64,000 nt of DNA from Batillaria attramentaria (Eukaryota; Mollusca; Gastropoda; Batillariidae). This document shows, piece after piece, positions 17,501 to 28,678 of the stretch (position 1 is its first letter; the number at the start of each line of letters is the position of its first letter). The notes beneath the pieces were generated by a model. The model did not search any database. It was not told the origin of the DNA and worked only from the letters and a program-made list of their open reading frames with translations. The position numbers were made by a program, and so were the translations under genes. Where the stretch lies: contig JACVVK020000483.1 in assembly GCA_018292915.2 (NCBI GenBank), positions 212,501 to 276,500 of the forward strand, read 5' to 3'.

Positions 17501-17624
17501 AAGATCTCGTACGACAGAGGTACCCCCCCCCTCCCCGCCCAACCCCCCCCCCAAAAAAAAAAAAATAAATAAATAAAAAAAAAAAATAAAAAAAATAAAT
17601 TAAAAAAAAATGCGCAGCTGATTA

Positions 17625-17846
17625 AGTTTTGGAATGTAAATAGCACTTATTTTTATTTTTTGGGGGGGCTGAACATTTCCATAGCAGAGGAGGAGGAAAC
17701 CGGAGTACCCGGAGAGAATCCTCGACGGTCGGCCCGAATGAACGGTGCCACTTACGAGAAGGAAATGTTCTTTGCCCCGAGTGGCACTCGAACCTGACCT
17801 CTCGCATTGGTGACGAAATCTCTTGACCACTAGACCACCGACCGCC
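17625..17846 (-). mobile_element. SINE family A, 3'-truncated copy
   Basis: The head (ggtcggtggtctagtggtca on the minus strand) and body are present. The (ATT)n tail region is replaced by A-rich sequence at 17548-17610. Confidence 0.85.
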
Positions 17847-18590
17847 CCCCACGAAAAACTAGAATTCCAATTTCCCTTAGGAGGCTCTAGATAGCTGGCG
17901 GACAAACAGAAGATTCCCCATAGGAAAAGCACGGGACTGCATGTCCGTTACGCACGTACACAAGCTCTATACCATATCGCCCAAACTGTACGACATTGAC
18001 CATTGCACCTATTATTTTACTCCCTGATCAGGTCTCGCCATGTCGCTTATTTTCCGAGATGAGTTTTTGCGTCGGATCCTCGGGGTCTCCCGGGTCGTGC
18101 TGAGAAGACAGTGACGGAGAGGGACTAGGTCAATAAACAGGCATATCACATATCGGACTTTGTATTATCGAAGTGAACTTTTTTTGTGATGAAATAATTG
18201 GATGAGCTGGTACGTTTTCCAGCAGAGAATTATCATCTCACTTCGCTCGTATTACTGACGTATTGTGGACATCATAGGAGGGGTTAGGGTTACTGCTCGG
18301 GGTTTTCGCCCCTGTCATCAGCACAAACGGAAGATGTCATCATGAGGAGAAGGGGTGGTGGTTCATTTGGTACGTTCGGGAAGGAGAGGGAGGGGGTGAG
18401 GTGGAGGGGGGGGGGGGGTGAGCGAGGTATTACGCCATCACAGATGTATGGAACCATATGTTTTTATACAAAATAAATAAACATCTTAAATAATGAAAAA
18501 AAAAATTCTCAGCGGATTTTTAATCAACCTAATCAGAAAATGGCAAGCAAAACACGAACAGACCAGACGACCCCCCCCCCCCTCGAAAAA
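17847..18590. other. Intergenic stretch without supported genes
   Basis: Unique sequence with a G-rich run at 18383-18420. No exon or repeat family is recognised. Confidence 0.5.
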
Positions 18591-18600
18591 AAACAACATC

Positions 18601-18625
18601 AACAAACAACAACAACAACAACAAC

Positions 18626-18697
<72 letters not shown>

Positions 18698-18715
18698 AAC
18701 AAACAAACAAAAACA
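18601..18715. repeat. (CAA)n(CA)n(CAAA)n microsatellite
   Basis: A triplet run is followed by about 65 bp of CA and then CAAA units. Confidence 0.95.
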
Positions 18716-19165
18716 GAAAAAACCCACAAAAACCGAAACAAACAAACAAAAACCAAACCGACCCCCCCCCCCCCCGAAAAACAAACAAACAAACAAACAA
18801 CAAAAGCACACCAGAACTAACCCCACAAATACGCCCCCCCCCCAAAAAAAAAAGAAGAAAAAATAGAAAAAAAAAAGAATAAATAAAAAATAAAAAAATA
18901 AAAAAATAAAAATAAAATAAAATAAAATAAAATTAAAACAAACAAGAACAAAGCAAAAACATAACCCCCCAAAACCCCAAAACAATAAAAACAACGTCAA
19001 AACAAAGAAACAAACGACACCCAAACCATTAAAAAAAACTACAGCAACAACCAAAATCAGAAAAAGCCAACAAAACAAAAGAACATCAACAACAACAACA
19101 ACAACAAAAAAACACCCCCTCCCCCCAAAAACAAACAAACAAACAAACAAACAAACAAAAAAACC
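18716..19165. repeat. A/C-only low-complexity tract
   Basis: Over 400 bp of the plus strand is almost wholly A and C (aaac, aaaat, poly-C runs). The opposite-strand open frames are Phe/Cys/Val shadows. Confidence 0.85.
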
Positions 19166-19468
19166 CGAGAAATAAAACCAGTAGGACCAACATGATCAAC
19201 AGCATGAAACACATTTACATGCATCATGATATCCCAGAATCCTATGCACCCCACGGCTCGCGCAGACTCTCATAAACCACTGGTTTCCTTCGTAGAGTGG
19301 GTTTGTTTAGAAGTGTTAACCTCGCATTGATTAGGGTCGGACAAGACGTCTGCTTGATGAAAGGGGAATGAGGCGATTCCGTGACTTGTCATCCTGTCAG
19401 AGTTTCGCAGTAGCGCGAGGCAAAGAAGTAATGTCTACTATATAACATTAACAATGTGGAGATTGGTC

Positions 19469-19479
19469 GTGCTCTCTCC

Positions 19480-19522
<43 letters not shown>

Positions 19523-19628
19523 CCCCCCTTCCCCTCACCCACCCCCCTCTCTTTTCGCTCTCTCTGCGCTGGCATTCGTCAGTGTGCGTGTGTGTGTCTG
19601 TCCGTATGTCTGTCTGTCTGTCTGTTTG

Positions 19629-19717
<89 letters not shown>

Positions 19718-19735
19718 GAGAGAAGAAGAAGAAGA
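19469..19735. repeat. (CT)n, (TGTC)n, (CA)n, (GA)n compound microsatellite
   Basis: Runs follow in series at 19469-19514, 19605-19628, 19630-19686 and 19687-19735. Confidence 0.95.
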
Positions 19736-19868
19736 AGAACAAGAACAAGAAGGGGAAAGCGGAGAGAAAATGACGAGAGAATGAATCAATGAATCACGTA
19801 ACAACAGTACACGTTAATGATTACTGAAGGTTTATTCCACAACGGCAAAGGTACAGAAGAGAGAGAGC

Positions 19869-19907
<39 letters not shown>

Positions 19908-20144
19908 TGGCTGCTCACGCGCGCGTGCGTGCGAATGCGTACGCAAGTGAAAGCCGTAACACTAACAATGTCTCCCTGCCGTCTGAGACTAGCAGGCACT
20001 AGTCTTTCTTCTCTGGCCCATGCAGCCTGCACGACAAAGGTAGGAGACGATATCACAAGTATTATCAATACGTTTACGTACATGCGTATCTTTAAAGCCT
20101 CTTTGTTTCGTCAGATGGAAAACGGCCTCTTTCGAAGATCTGAT

Positions 20145-20375
20145 GCTGTTTGCCTGGTAGAAAAATGTTTTCGTTTGTCTATCGCGACCGTTTTTGTGAC
20201 TTTGTGACTTCTACTATTAGCCAGTTACGGCTTTCTATGAGCCTATGGTCCATTCGTGAACAGACTTTGACTCGACAAATCTTTTAAAAATAGTCACCAA
20301 TCAGCGCCGTCTAGCTTGTCCTCGGTCCGCAACCAAATTACGCCGTCTGGTAAGTACGCGGTGCACTAGCTTCTA
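20145..20375 (+). repeat. Dispersed repeat F
   Basis: 'gaccgtttttgtgactttg' and 'cctcggtccgcaaccaaatt' with 'gtacgcggt' recur in the same order at 54790-54990. The class is unknown. Confidence 0.6.
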
Positions 20376-20387
20376 CTGAGAACAACT

Positions 20388-20750
20388 AATAATAATAATA
20401 ATAAATGGCATTTGTAGGGCGCATTTCTTTGGCATAAACTCAATGCGCCAATCACTCACCAACACTCACGCACATTTTACAAACAGTGGACAGACATACA
20501 CTGGTGAAAAGGATTAGTTGCTGACACGGGAAATTACCGGAAAGCTTTACAAAAGAGGAACGTTTTAAGACTGCTCTTAAAAACAGACAGTGTGGGCGCG
20601 TTTTTCAGATGTGCTGGCTGGGAATTCTAAAAGGTTGGTGCAACAAAACTGAAAAAGCGCTCGCCAAAGGTTGCGCTAGGGAATTTTGAGAAGCCTCTCC
20701 GTCGACGACCGGAGGGTTCGCGACGGTTGATAGGTGACGAGTGAAACTTA
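20388..20750 (-). mobile_element. L2/CR1-type LINE 3' end
   Basis: It starts on the minus strand near 20750 and ends with (TTA)n at 20388-20404. It is homologous to 24010-24440 ('ttacaaaagaggaacgtttt', 'ttaagactgctctta', 'ggcgcattgagtt'). Only the C-terminal coding end and 3'UTR are present. Confidence 0.8.
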
Positions 20751-20835
20751 TACACCGACCAGAGTCGACACAACGGTTTTAGATTCTATATCGTGATCCC
20801 AGTGACTGATTCTGATGCGCTGATTCAGCACATTC

Positions 20836-20894
20836 GATAATAATAATAATAATAACGAGGATTTGTCTGGCGCCCAACCTCCTCCTGGAGCTCT
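20836..20894 (-). mobile_element. Second LINE 3' end, split by a MITE
   Basis: (TAA)n is followed by 'cgaggatttgtctggcgccc'. The sequence seems to resume at 21176 ('gggcgccttgcaatagtaga') after the GGGCCC-ended MITE. Confidence 0.55.
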
Positions 20895-21175
20895 GGGCCC
20901 GCATGTAAAAGTCGAGGTTAGGGAGTTTAGCCCTGGGTTAGAGTCTAACCTCGAACTAAACTAGCTCTAGGGTTAAATTTTCTGTTGTATTTCTGTTTTA
21001 AATCAGGAAGCGGGTCCATTCCAGCAAGGTGCCTATGCCGTTATAGAAGGATTTTTGTCTTTCTTTCTTCGCTTCCTTTTTTTTTAATTTAATTGTGTTT
21101 TGGGGTTTCTTTTGTCCTAATCTGTGTTAGGCCCGTAGCCGTGGGATAAATTGACCGAGTTTTACATACGGGCCC
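20895..21175 (+). mobile_element. GGGCCC-ended MITE, copy 1
   Basis: The ends are GGGCCCGCATGTAAAAGTCG and its counterpart tttacatacgggccc. The 281-bp interior, 'ccattccagcaaggtgcct' and 'tttctttcttcgcttcc', is shared with 48321 and, inverted, with 43758. tggg appears at both junctions. No coding capacity. Confidence 0.85.
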
Positions 21176-21199
21176 TGGGCGCCTTGCAATAGTAGAGTG

Positions 21200-21315
21200 G
21201 CATTACATACACATGAGATACACGTCACGTTACATACACATGAAATACACGTCACATTACATACACATGAAATACACGTCACATTACATACACATGAAAT
21301 ACACGTCACATACAC
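21200..21315. repeat. 27-bp tandem repeat, about 4 units
   Basis: Units of 'attacatacacatgaaatac' + 'acgtcac' are almost identical. Confidence 0.92.
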
Positions 21316-21820
21316 GCTATACATACACACAGCTATGATACATCCTAACACGACAGCGTAAAATGACAATGATGGTGACAGTGATGGTAGAGTAGTTAGT
21401 CTGTATAATACAGCCGGAAGAAATGAGATTTCAAAGCGGTTTGAAAAGAGTCCGTCGACCCTGCATGGCGAACATGGGCAGGCAGGCTGTTCCAAATCAC
21501 AGGACCGTGGTAGAGCAATGCTCGCTGACCTAGTGTTTTCGACTTAAACCTGTGGAATGCGAAAGGATGCGGGTGTCAGCGGAGGATCTGAGTTATCTGG
21601 AGGGTGTGTTCAGCTGTAGCAGAGAGGAAATATATGAAGGACAGGAGGCAGTGATGCAGTTATAGCATACAGTAGCGAGTTTATACTGAATTCTTAGGTT
21701 GACAGGGGGCCAGTGCGGTTCTCTGAGGAGTTGTATGCCTACCATACGTATCGAGGATTTAAATCACTCCTTCTTGATCTTATAGTCTCTTTTCCATTTC
21801 TTCATGATCTGCATTCCGCT
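21316..21820. other. Intergenic stretch, possible old LINE 3' UTR
   Basis: No open frame is supported. Phrases such as 'ctgttccaaatcacaggacc' and 'ggtagagcaatgctcgctga' resemble the antisense of a LINE C-terminal region but are too diverged to assert. Confidence 0.4.
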
Positions 21821-21824
21821 TTTT

Positions 21825-22345
21825 TCGTTCACACGGCGGAAGTATGAGGCGGAACAAATATCATCAATACATTTACATTTATGCGTGTGTTTAACTCACT
21901 TTCTCTCTATCTTATGGCCTTTTTGGCTTAATCTTTTTCTCTCTGTTCCGCTTATTGTTTTATTTATTTATTTATTGAATTCTTGCACGGCGGAACTAAC
22001 CTTATCAATATTATCAATACATTACATAAATGCGTATACTTAACTCACTTTTTCTGTATGCTCGTTTTGACCTTATGTATATCTGTCCATTTCGTGGGTG
22101 TTTTTGTTTTTTTTTAATTTTGCATGACGAAGGTAGGACAAAACGTATCAGTACTTGTATTTATGTCTACTTTTTTTAATTCATTTGCCATTGTCTTTAT
22201 CTCTCTACTCCGTTCAGTTTTCCATTTTTTTTTATATTTGTATTTGATTGTTATTGTTTATTGTTTAATTCTGTAGGGGGGGGGGGGTGGCGACAGTAGG
22301 AGGCGACAGAACAAATATTATCAGCACTTATGTTTAAGCGTTCAT
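21825..22345. repeat. Diverged tandem repeats of about 140-160 bp
   Basis: 'cggcggaa...aaatatcatcaataca' blocks recur near 21835, 21988, 22130 and 22298, each followed by 'tttatgcgt' and a T/C-rich stretch. A related unit lies at 20030-20100. Confidence 0.65.
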
Positions 22346-22462
22346 TGATTCAACACTTCTCTTTCTTTTTTGTCTTCTCCTTTTTCATCTTAGTCTTATG
22401 GCAAGTTTTCTGTTCTTGTGTTAATTCTGTTGTGCTTTTTGACTCTTTTTGTTTGTGTTTGA

Positions 22463-22467
22463 GGCGC

Positions 22468-22535
<68 letters not shown>

Positions 22536-22615
22536 CGTGGGTGTGGGTGTGGGTGTGCGTGTGTGCCTGTGTGCGTGTGCGTTTGCGTGTGCGTGAGTGT
22601 GTGTGTGAGTGTGAG
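22463..22615. repeat. (CG)n(GT)n microsatellite
   Basis: About 18 bp of alternating GC is followed by about 55 bp of GT and then GTGTGG/GTGC variants, a candidate Z-DNA tract. Confidence 0.93.
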
Positions 22616-23004
22616 TATTACTTAACATTACAAGTTTACACAACATTAAAACAGACATTGCAATAGCGGCGGCGTCCGTTGCGAAATACTTTTTTGGACA
22701 CAGTAAGAGTTTAACTTCCTAAAGTACGCTTCTTTGATCAATCTGCTTACGAAATGTCACGTCTGTCTCCAAGGGACCAAGAGCAGACAATCAAAGAGAA
22801 TTTACGAATATTTTCGTCACTGGATTCTTGCCAGGTCTGACCCAAAGGCAGGGCGTCAGCATTATCTCCCCTGAGGTCACAGATCACGTGACAGCAATGG
22901 CGCCTCAGGGACCACTGGGCAAGGACTCGCCGTTGCAACATTCTCTGCTGATATCTGGCTAAAGGGTAAGGGGCACTGGAAATAAAAATTGGTCGTCTGT
23001 TAAA

Positions 23005-23420
23005 CTATCTTGGAAAAGGTTAGTTAGTTGGTTTAGTTAGTTACCTAGCTGGTTTGTTAGTTTGTTTATATGGCTGAGTTAGTTAGAAAGTTAGTTAATT
23101 AGTAAATTGGCTTAGTTAGTCAATAGGCGTAGTTAGTAAGTTAGTTAATAAATAATGTGCGTAGTGAGTTAGTCAATTGGCTTCCTTATTTAGTTAGTAG
23201 TTAGTTAATTAATTAGTCCAGTTTGTTGGTCAGTCAGTTAGGTTATTAGCCATTCCGCTTAGTTGGTTAGTTATTTGGCATGGTTAGTTAGTTGGTAAAT
23301 TGATAAAGTTAGATATTCAGTTGGCTGAAGTAGTTAGTTGGTTAATTAATTAGTTTAGTCGGTCGATTGGCTTAGTAAGTAAATTAGTTAGTCGGACAGA
23401 TTGATTGGCTGACTTACTAA
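23005..23420. repeat. Degenerate (TTAG)n array
   Basis: 'gttagttagttggtt' words with many substitutions run for about 400 bp. Confidence 0.85.
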
Positions 23421-23550
23421 ACTAAAAAGTCAGCTGAAATGACTTAAAAAATTTGATGTTTCCCAAAGTTAGTCTTTTTCTCAAAGTTTGTTTTTGCTAT
23501 ACACTATGTAGCCTCTGACCTGTCTTCAACATCGTCCCTGCGTGGTAGAC

Positions 23551-23610
23551 GAGGACGTCACAGGACGTAAGAGGACATCACATGACGTAAGAGGACGTGA
23601 TAGGACGTAA
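23551..23610 (+). promoter_or_regulatory. Three 20-bp repeats with CRE/ATF-like sites upstream of the aminopeptidase start
   Basis: Exactly three 20-bp units (gaggacgtcacaggacgtaa and two variants) end 82 bp before the ATG. They hold GGACGTCA and TGACGTAA, which resemble bZIP (CREB/ATF) sites. A regulatory role is inferred from position and motif only. Confidence 0.4.
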
Positions 23611-23692
23611 AACCTCACAAGCTATCAACGAGTCAACACTCAGCCAATCAACCTACCAACCAACCAATCAGCCAAAAAAGAAACCAACCAAA

Positions 23693-23989
23693 ATGTCCGT
23701 GCAAGAGACGTACCCGGATGTGACGCAACCGCTCAACACCCCCATCCCCAACTCCAACTGTGCGGCAAACTCAATGGACACGGTCGTGATACTGCAGAGG
23801 CCTCAACAGCGAGGGTATTTCGTCTCGCGTACTCGAATCTTCTTCTTGGTCCTGTGTGCTTTTTTGACCCTCGCCGTATGCGTGTTGCTGACTGCGTTTC
23901 TGACCAGGGAGATGTGTGTGAAAGACGGACTGAACCCCTTGTCCGACACGGGGAGATCGGAACCTCATTCACAGGATCCAGAATCGCAG
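23693..23989 (+). CDS. M1 aminopeptidase exon 1 (cytoplasmic tail and membrane anchor)
   Basis: It begins MSVQETYPDV and ends SQDPESQ before donor gtgagt. One hydrophobic segment is flanked by Arg residues on the N-terminal side (SRTR), as in a signal anchor. Confidence 0.88.
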
Positions 23990-24994
23990 GTGAGTGCCAC
24001 GGATTTGAATATATTAATAATAAACTGTATTTGTAGGGCGCGCTTCTTTAGAATAAAACTCAATGCGCCAATCACTCACCGACACTCCGAATTAGTCTTT
24101 GTCGCTGACGCGGCGTTAAGCCTTAAAATACTCACTCACTCACTCACCGACACTCACGCACATTTTGCAAACGGTGGATACGCATACACTTGTGAAACAG
24201 ACTAGCTACTGACACAGGAATTGTCTGGAAGGCTTTACAAAAGAGGAACGTTTTAAGACTGCTCTTAAAAATAGACAGTATAGGTGCAGTTCTCAGATTT
24301 GCTGGCAGGGAGTTCCAAAAGGTTGGTGCGACAAAATTGAAAGAACGCTCGCCAAAGGATTTCAGATTGCGCTTGGGAATTTTGAGAAGCCTCTCGGGTG
24401 ACGACCGGAGGGTTCGTGACGGTTGATAGGTGACGGGTGAAGCCGAAAGGTATGGTGGAAGGGTGCCATCAAAATGACGAAAGGCCAGAAGAGAAATTTT
24501 ATACTGAAGGCGGAAATGGACTGGTGGCCAGTGGAGCTCTCTCAGAAGCGGTGTTGCATGCTCTCGCTTCTGTTTGCCCAACACCAAGCGTACAGCGCTG
24601 TTCTGAACTCTTTGAAGGCGGCCTAACTGTTCTGCTGGAAGGCCAGCCAGTACTGAGTTATAGTAGTCGAGGCGTTTTGTTTTGACAGCAGTAACTAATT
24701 TTGCACAAGCACTCTGTGAAAGATGTGGTCGGATTAACGCAATCAAGAGGTGTAGACGTCCGATGATGAGTGGCTTCTGTTTTGTAAGTTCCCTCACACA
24801 AGTCGGCTGTTGTCTTTCCTCTTTGCCTGTCCATGAATCCCGGCTTGTCCAAATATTTATGCTGACCTTTTTCAGGTTGCACCAATCTTTGGAACACTCT
24901 TCCAAACAACATCAGGCATACAGATTCGGTTCCCACCTATAAAACTGCAGCCAAAACTCACTTGTTCTCAGCTCAGCAGCAGTAATTGGCAGAA

Positions 24995-25065
<71 letters not shown>

Positions 25066-25801
25066 CAATTTCTGTGTCTTTTATTGGTCTCTGGCATTAT
25101 TTTCATGCCTTCTTATTTTATCCTATTTTCCTTAACGTTGTAAGCGCTTAGAGCTTGCTGAGGATAAGCGCTATATGAATATCCATAGATATTATTATTA
25201 TTATTGTTGTTGTTGTTGTTGTTGTTGTTGTCAGGGTTAGACTTGCAGAGAGTGTAGCGTGTCTAGGAAAACTCGGTTTGAACATGGACTGTAGTGAAAA
25301 CAGCCTCATAGTTTGCTCGCATTAGCTCCTTTTATCATTCTTATTACTATTCCAGGACGGACCAAACTCAAACGGTTCCAACGCCACCTCTGCCGTTCAC
25401 TACCCATCGTCCATGATCCGCCTCCCTCGATCTCTCATCCCCTCCCACTACGACCTTGACCTCAAGATCAAGCTGGAGGACACTGAGACACCCAGCTTCT
25501 CCGGGTCGTGCAACATCTCCGTCGTGGCCAACACCTCCACCAGATCTGTCGTGTTCCATAGGAGTGACCTTGCTTTGGATGAATCTCGCGTTAGGGTGCG
25601 CTCGGAATTGGGTCGTGAGGAGTGGAAGGTGGTGAAACAGTACCACGTGACCGACAACGAGTTTCACGTGCTGGAGCTGGAACGGGAGCTGCCTAAAGGT
25701 CAGAGGTTTCGGATCGAGGTGGGGAGTTTCAAGGGACTCATCCGGGACGACCTGCGGGGACTGTACAAGAGTTCTTACAAGACGAAGAACGGGAAAAAAA
25801 G
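23693..25801 (+). CDS. M1-family aminopeptidase (aminopeptidase N-like), 5' two coding exons
   Basis: Exon 1 is 23693-23989 (99 codons, donor gtgagt) and exon 2 is 25356-25801 (148 codons plus 2 bases, acceptor ttccag, donor gtcagt). Frames agree. Residues 1-47 form a cytoplasmic tail and about 48-70 a membrane segment (FFLVLCAFLTLAVCVLLTAF), so the protein should be type II. After a Ser/Asn-rich stalk, residues 121-247 match the M1 N-terminal beta domain: IRLPRSLIPSHYDLDLKIKL, PSFSGSCNISV, VVFHRSDLAL, LPKGQRFRIEVGSFKGLIRD and DLRGLYKSSY. From the family: these are zinc ectoenzymes that trim N-terminal residues from peptides. The later GAMEN and HEXXH exons were not found in the rest of the window. 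They may lie beyond it after a very long intron, or this may be a truncated copy. ATG 23693 is preferred over upstream in-frame sequence because of its context (ccaaaATG) and the 20-bp repeats just 5' of it. Intron 1 is filled by two opposed LINE fragments. Confidence 0.88.
24010..24760 (-). mobile_element. L2/CR1-type LINE, C-terminal reverse transcriptase region and 3' end
   Basis: The minus-strand frame holds LDYYNSVLAGLPAEQLGRLQ, RVQNSAVRLVL, LLRELHWPPVHFRLQYKISL, RSFNFVAPTFWNSLPANLRT and FKSSLKTFLF, the standard tail of CR1/L2 reverse transcriptases. It ends with a (TTA)n tail at about 24010. The copy is 5'-truncated and is split near its 3' end by the micro-insertion at 24088. It lies in aminopeptidase intron 1. 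Confidence 0.92.
24088..24142 (+). mobile_element. 55-bp retroposed tail K with TSD
   Basis: 'cgaattagtctttgtcgctg', 'acgcggcgttaagcc' and (ACTC)n. ctcaccgacactc flanks it (24075-24087, 24143-24155). The homologous LINE copy at 20388 lacks it, confirming an insertion. Confidence 0.85.
24885..25232 (+). mobile_element. L2/CR1-type LINE 3' end on the plus strand
   Basis: The frame TNLWNTLPNNIRHTDSVPTY, KTAAKTHLFS is the last part of the reverse transcriptase. A 3'UTR with 'gtaagcgcttagagcttgct', 'ggataagcgctatatgaata' and (ATT)n follows. A (GT)n run at 24999-25061 interrupts it. Confidence 0.85.
25356..25801 (+). CDS. M1 aminopeptidase exon 2 (start of ectodomain)
   Basis: It begins DGPNSNGSNATS, with candidate N-glycosylation sites NGS and NAT, and continues into the M1 N-terminal domain. 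It ends after KTKNGKK with two bases of a split codon. The next family block, which would begin near LATTQFE, is not seen directly downstream. Confidence 0.9.
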
Positions 25802-25980
25802 GTCAGTGAATATTGTTTGATAACGCATGTCGCTGTGATATATAATGCAAAGTGAACTGCCAGGCACGAGTGACCTCCGGGGCACTTCCAGCTGTAGGCT
25901 GGATTGAGTCGGGTATTTCACGCGTACGCATTAAGCGCCCTGGGGCAATTCAGCGTAATACAGCTTTAATTGGTGTTAGG

Positions 25981-25983
<3 letters not shown>

Positions 25984-26028
<45 letters not shown>
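25984..26028. repeat. (GT)n microsatellite
   Basis: About 45 bp of GT in the presumed intron after aminopeptidase exon 2. Confidence 0.93.
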
Positions 26029-26029
<1 letters not shown>

Positions 26030-26228
26030 TGTCATTTGTGTAATAATGGTACTGAGACACAAATCTCAACACCAAAGAGGGAACCGAGGTGTATGATGGA
26101 ACGTTCCCACATTGTACTAAGTGCAAAATCGTGTTCTACGCCCTGAAAAACGTATAAAAAATTGATTGTTTGCAAAAATTTGGAAATGTCCCCATTTTGC
26201 ACTTGTGCGACTGTGTGACTTTTAAACA

Positions 26229-27165
26229 CTTTACACACGTCCCGTGTTTACATCAAAATTTTGTGTTTTGATTTCCCTGTTGTCACACACATTTGCCTAT
26301 GGGTTATTTCGGGTTATTTGCATCGCACACTTTAATATCCTTCAAAACACATGCATTTAAAGTCAAATGGTCTCAGCAGAGGATTATACTGAGCCATAAA
26401 ACACTGTTTTCTGCACCGGCGATTAAACCCAAATGCTGCATGTAAAGTTGGGACGTTCCGTGTTCACATCAAAATTCTGTGTTTGGGTTTATCTCTTATT
26501 ACACCCTGTTGCCTATGGGTTATTTCAGGTTATTTGCATCGCATACTTCAATACGCTGCAAAAGGCATACACTGAAGGCCAAAATGGCCTATGTGGAGAA
26601 CTACACTTAGCCAGAAAACAATGCCTTCCGCACCGGCGATTAAACCCAAATGCTGTATGTAAAGTTGGGACGTTCCGTCTTCACATCAAATTTCTGTGTT
26701 TGGGGTTTTCTGTTCTTACACACATTTGCCTATGGTTTATTTCAGGTTATTTGCATCCCTCACTTTAACATCCTGCAAAACACATGCATTCAAAGTCAAA
26801 TGGTCTCAGTAGAGGACTATACTGAGCAAGAAAACACTGTTTTCTGCACCGGCGATTAAACCCAAATGCTGTATGTAATGATGGGACGTTCCGTGTTTAC
26901 ATCAAAATTCTGTGTTTGGGTTTATCTGTTATTACACACATATTCCTATGGATTATTTCAGGTTATTTGTATCGCACACTTTAATATGCTGCAACAGACA
27001 TACATTCAAGGCCAAATGGTCTATGTGGAGAACTATACTTAGCCAGAAAGCAGTCATCCGCACTGGCGATTAAACCCAATGCTGTAAAGTTAAAATGTTC
27101 TGTGTTCACATCAAAATTCTGTGTTTGAGTCTCTCTGTTCTTACACACACTTGTCTATGGGTTGT
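26229..27165. repeat. 216-bp tandem repeat, about 4.4 units
   Basis: 'gcaccggcgattaaaccca' starts at 26413, 26630, 26846 and 27060 (spacing 217, 216, 214). Other constant words are 'gggacgttccgtgttcacat' and 'gcctatgggttatttcaggt'. Units differ by scattered substitutions. Confidence 0.93.
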
Positions 27166-27182
27166 TGCAGTTTAGTTACATC

Positions 27183-27232
27183 ACCCTATGTGGTGGAATA
27201 GGACGTTAAACCCCCAAACATCCACCCACCCT
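27183..27232 (+). mobile_element. SINE family B, 50-bp 3' end with perfect 15-bp TSD
   Basis: 'tatgtggtggaataggacgt', 'taaacccccaaacatcc' and 'acccacc'. cagtttagttacatc is duplicated at 27168-27182 and 27233-27247. Confidence 0.93.
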
Positions 27233-27247
27233 CAGTTTAGTTACATC

Positions 27248-28664
27248 GCACTCTTTAGTATACTGCAAACGATTCAGTCAGTCAACCGATTGCTGCAAGC
27301 GAGGCTTACCGGCACAGAGCTAAATAAACGTGAAGGGCTCAATCTGTCTCTATTTTTAATGCAAGTCTGTGGTCAGTGAAAAAAAGAGAGGGTGGCGGGG
27401 GAATAGCTGAGCGCCACTTAAGTACCCATTGGGTTACATACTAGCTGTTGACATGCCATCCTGGATAACCCGGTCATCTGTCTAAGCCGGTCAATTTGAC
27501 TCAGTCCCTTGGGTGACCAGCGTACACAGGTTTGACTGTAAAAATAATATATTATTATTGTTTTCCTTATGAGTCTCAGCTTCATCGGTATTCACACATT
27601 CCATTATTACTGCATTCAAACCACCCTCCACACCCCCAACACCCCACGCCACAGTCAAACTCGCAAACACCACCCACTCCACACCACAGACTCTTTCCCT
27701 CTATATTTCCCTCCCCAGAACTCTATCTCACATACAAACACAACCCGCCTAAAAGACATACAAACTAAGTGCATAATTTGATGTAAAATCGCACGGTTAA
27801 CACCAACACTACAGTCAAACTTGTGTAAGCTGGTAACTCCTAACTCAAATCACAAATGACAGAAACAAACCTTCAGTACCGTTACCCCACTTATACCCAA
27901 GAACACATTCACCACTCCCACCGATCTACAGCCTGAACCCTCAGAGTAGGACATTTGTACACTGACCAACTTGCACACACTATTCAACCCATAACGGCCC
28001 CACATACCTCACATGCACACCACCACGCCATTTTACAGGCTTCAAGGTACAGACGCCATCCAGCCCCCTCCCCCTCCAAACTCCTCTCCAACAACCAACA
28101 TACAGTAACGACAGTTCTACCCCACTATATATGTACCAAAACCTGCAGTCCACTAACGACACCCATGCAGGCGCAAGAAACATTAAAAAATCACAAGCCT
28201 ACCACCCCACTGTTACAGGCATAACACCTTCTGACGCCCAACAATCACTTCCTACATTCCTTCAACAGCACTTAAAACTATCCCCACAAGTAATCCAATT
28301 GCCATTGTCTACCAATTACCCCCCCCCCCCCACCCCCGCTGTCTGGTGCAACAATATTACAATCCAGTCACCACAATAACACACCACCATATCTAATGGA
28401 CAACCACTTTCGCACAGTTGTCTCTTTCAAAGTCATTTTGATCTTCACATATATGGTTGGTTAATTGGGATTTAACGACCCCACCACAACGAAGTGATAA
28501 GAAAATGGCCAGCGTTCCAAAAATATTATTTTAAAGAGACAGGTTTGCTCTATATTCTAAGCAGTGTGAAACAGTCCGCTACTGTTGTTAATTCCTGTTT
28601 TGGGGTGCAGGAAAAGAACTAAGACAAAATCACTGTAACACTTAAATTTATATTATATTAAGAG
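27248..28664. other. Intergenic stretch without supported genes
   Basis: 27600-28380 is C/A-rich on the plus strand with many 'cacc' words and a C12 run near 28320. No similarity is recognised. Open frames here are composition-driven. Confidence 0.5.
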
Positions 28665-28678
28665 CCTGCAAATAAAAG

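Noticed and set aside
23005..23420. (TTAG)n array as telomere-like sequence
   Set aside because: The expected metazoan telomere unit is TTAGGG; here the unit is TTAG(T) and highly degenerate inside the chromosome.
24144..24905. 253-codon minus-strand frame as a host gene
   Set aside because: The sequence is the C-terminal part of a CR1/L2 reverse transcriptase, 5'-truncated, with a LINE 3' tail.
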